NCBI RefSeq assembly: GCF_900102215.1
Contig: NZ_FNBG01000018.1
Span: 1-64,000, forward strand
From: Fontibacillus panacisegetis
GTDB lineage: Bacteria > Bacillota > Bacilli > Paenibacillales > Paenibacillaceae
DNA: 64,000 bases
Direction of reading: 5' to 3'
The notes beneath the pieces were generated by a model. It was not told where the DNA came from, ran no database searches, and worked only from the letters and a program-made list of their open reading frames with translations. This document shows positions 62,375-64,000 of this stretch, in pieces. The number at the start of each line of letters is the position of its first letter. Position 1 is the stretch's first letter. A program made the position numbers and the translations under genes.

Positions 62375-63478
62375 TTATGCCAAAGGAAGCGTTATCAAAA
62401 ACACAGTCCCTGATCCTTTCATGCTGTCGACCGAAATATTTCCTCTGTGATTTTTAATAATCCGATAACTTACAGACAAACCCAAACCCGTGCCCTTCTC
62501 CTTTGTCGTAAAAAACGGATCAAACAATTTAGCGAGCAATGCCTTGTCCATTCCATTACCATTATCCTGAATCGAAATATTGACGAACTTGCCATCCAGA
62601 TGGGCTCCAATATCGATTATACCTGCATGATCACCCTCAACTTCCTCAATAGCGTCCATTGCATTTTTAATGATGTTAAGCAGCACTTGCTTGATCTGTT
62701 TTACATCGACCGATATTTTCATAACCTCATCAGGTAATCGTAAATTGATTTCACAGCCCTTCATCAGCCCTTCACTTTCAGTAAGCAGTACAACCTCTTT
62801 AAGCAGGGATGACACACTAACTACGACCTTTTGCGGAGCCGATGGTTTTGACGAGTTCAAAAATTCATAAATAATATCATTTGCTCTGTCTATCTCCGTA
62901 AGAATGATACGTGCGTATTCATCTCTTCCAAGCTGAACCAGGTGGGGACGCAGTAATTGAATAAATCCTCTAATCGCTGTTAATGGATTTCTTATTTCAT
63001 GGGCGATAGCTGCGGATATTTTTCCAAGCATAGCAAGCTTATCATTCTGATAGGCCGTCTGCTCTATTCTCTTATAATCGGATACATCCTTTACGCTTAG
63101 TAGATAATCCCCGTCCATTTGATCTCCGTAAGTCACTGTGATTAACCAATGCCTTCCGTACTCATCAATCAATTCATGGTATTTTTTGCGATGAAAAATC
63201 GTTTCCCTATAAATACGGAGAATTTTCCGCTTCTTAAACCGAGTCAGGTGCGTATGGCGCAACATTTGAAGTAAATTACAACCTATTAGTGATTGGCGCG
63301 GAATTTCGAGCAGCTTGGCCATCTGAACATTGATGAAGCTGAGTTCACCTTCGCTATCAAACAGCAGTATTCCGCTGTCTAGATGCTCTAATACGTTCTC
63401 ATACTTGTTCTTCACAAGTTCAGTAGATTGATAAGCCTTTACGGACTGGAGCAACGTGTCCTGAAATTCACTTAACAA
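62375..63478 (-). CDS. PAS-domain sensor histidine kinase (sporulation-kinase-like)
   Basis: A 367-residue soluble kinase. A PAS domain (about 35-140) with ILLFDSEGELSFINVQMAKLL precedes HisKA with AHEIRNPLTAIRGFIQLL, and an HATPase with NIIKNAMDAIEE, DNGNGMD and GTGLGLSVSYRIIKNH. The phospho-acceptor region is of the KinA-E type that feeds Spo0F in Bacillus. Start is a TTG at 63478, seven bases after GGGAGG; the longer frame to 63517 lacks a binding site. No membrane segment. Confidence 0.85.
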   Translation of the reverse strand: MLSEFQDTLLQSVKAYQSTELVKNKYENVLEHLDSGILLFDSEGELSFINVQMAKLLEIPRQSLIGCNLLQMLRHTHLTRFKKRKILRIYRETIFHRKKYHELIDEYGRHWLITVTYGDQMDGDYLLSVKDVSDYKRIEQTAYQNDKLAMLGKISAAIAHEIRNPLTAIRGFIQLLRPHLVQLGRDEYARIILTEIDRANDIIYEFLNSSKPSAPQKVVVSVSSLLKEVVLLTESEGLMKGCEINLRLPDEVMKISVDVKQIKQVLLNIIKNAMDAIEEVEGDHAGIIDIGAHLDGKFVNISIQDNGNGMDKALLAKLFDPFFTTKEKGTGLGLSVSYRIIKNHRGNISVDSMKGSGTVFLITLPLA

Positions 63479-63764
63479 GTTGGTACCTCCCTTTCCCAAA
63501 TGATCTGCCTGCCTCATTCACAACATACGATCACTCTCAAGATCAACAATACAAAAAAATGACCTTGTCCCCATCCGACTAATGTATCCTTTTTCAACCG
63601 GTATACGCGGTTAAATTTTCGCATTCAACTTGCGCAATCGAAAATGCGGATATACATCGAAAATGAACTACATCAATCATAGTAAAGTTTTCCAAAAACC
63701 GTCAATCAGAGAAACTGTCGAAATTAGTTGTTTTATCGGATATTATCAAATTTCCCACAAAAAT
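63479..63764. other. Intergenic region upstream of the kinase gene
   Basis: No gene seen. AT-rich, with the kinase promoter presumably inside. No palindrome quartet is present. Confidence 0.5.
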
Positions 63765-63792
63765 GTAGCAGCTTCCTTTTGAAAGCTGCTAC
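63765..63792 (-). terminator. Terminator of the truncated gene at the window edge
   Basis: GTAGCAGCTT pairs with AAGCTGCTAC, then a T run on the minus strand. Confidence 0.75.
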
Positions 63793-63802
63793 AGCATGTC
63801 AA

Positions 63803-64000
63803 CTATTTTTGAATTAATTTAGATTTCCGTCTGCTCATAACTGCTAATCGTTTTTTAAGTTCATATTCCCATTTTGTATCACCAATTTGTTTAGCGACTG
63901 TAAGCAGATCAAGAGCCATATCAATCTGGCTGCGAACGAGATCAAGCGGATCATCATCCTCACAGTTCACGCAGTTGCGAAATATTGACTCATCATCCTC
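63803..64000 (-). CDS. C-terminal fragment of a hypothetical protein (5' end outside window)
   Basis: The frame is open on the minus strand from 64000 to a TAG at 63805-63803, giving 65 residues including NCVNCEDDDP and a basic C-terminus RRKSKLIQK. I do not recognise it. A CxxC pair and an acidic run are the only features. Confidence 0.55.
   Translation of the reverse strand, partial: EDDESIFRNCVNCEDDDPLDLVRSQIDMALDLLTVAKQIGDTKWEYELKKRLAVMSRRKSKLIQK

Overview
The window looks like a chromosomal segment of a Paenibacillus-type bacterium (Bacillales, moderate to low GC). The evidence is strong AGGAGG-type ribosome binding sites with frequent TTG/GTG starts, T-box leaders on thrS and pheS, a SAM-I riboswitch on met genes, sporulation genes (ytxC, a Spo0E-like phosphatase), a LiaFSR envelope-stress system, MutS2, GlnR/TnrA boxes and the futalosine menaquinone gene mqnC. 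No rRNA is present, so the genus is an inference. Most genes are on the minus strand.

Layout. 1-1117: the 3' half of an IS110-family transposase, then a MITE-like element. 1118-10714: serC, then a sugar locus (GH94 phosphorylase, two ABC permeases, lipoprotein binding protein, aldose-epimerase-like protein) divergent from a LacI regulator, with palindromic operators between. 10810-15145: a GSI-beta-type glutamine synthetase with two GlnR/TnrA-like boxes, DAHP synthase and ispH. 15211-22835: two envelope-stress signalling systems (an OmpR-type two-component pair next to HtrA, and liaF-liaS-liaR) and a 3D-domain protein. 23288-31453: thrS with T-box, ytxC, mqnC and the metA-metI-metC operon under a SAM riboswitch. 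31570-43440: corA with a long structured leader, an HRDC protein, DUF3055, a hydrolase, a second MITE copy, ypcP/arsC-like/rluA/PduO-type genes, a Spo0E-like gene, alaR-alaT, a frameshifted small gene, a DAO-family oxidase and a His/Asp-rich zinc-ribbon protein. 43465-53465: a repeat element, DUF350, mutS2, a YvlD-like protein, a CuA lipoprotein, an unusually long ZapA, pheT, pheS and its T-box. 53643-55807: a GC-richer block (ywbE, GyrI-like, zinc ribbon, WYL regulator). 55918-64000: tRNA-Gly, tRNA-Pro, a GGDEF/EAL protein, an aldolase-like protein, Fur-box-controlled feoA-feoB-Cys-rich protein, a PAS histidine kinase and a truncated gene at the edge.

The most unusual signal is not coding. 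Five intergenic stretches each carry exactly four short palindromes in a fixed symmetric geometry. Four quartets use a CCTGCA-N4-TGCAGG unit with start-to-start spacings of about 51, 61 and 51 bp. The fifth uses a different unit, GGAA-N5-TTCC, with spacings of 51, 72 and 51 bp. In the TGCA quartets the first two units have A-rich centres and the last two mostly T-rich centres, so the whole element is a dyad. Spacer sequences differ between loci while the geometry is kept. Two quartets sit inside 384-bp MITE-like copies, one lies in the pheS mRNA leader, one between ispH and the DAHP synthase gene, and one downstream of thrS. I do not recognise this as a named repeat family.
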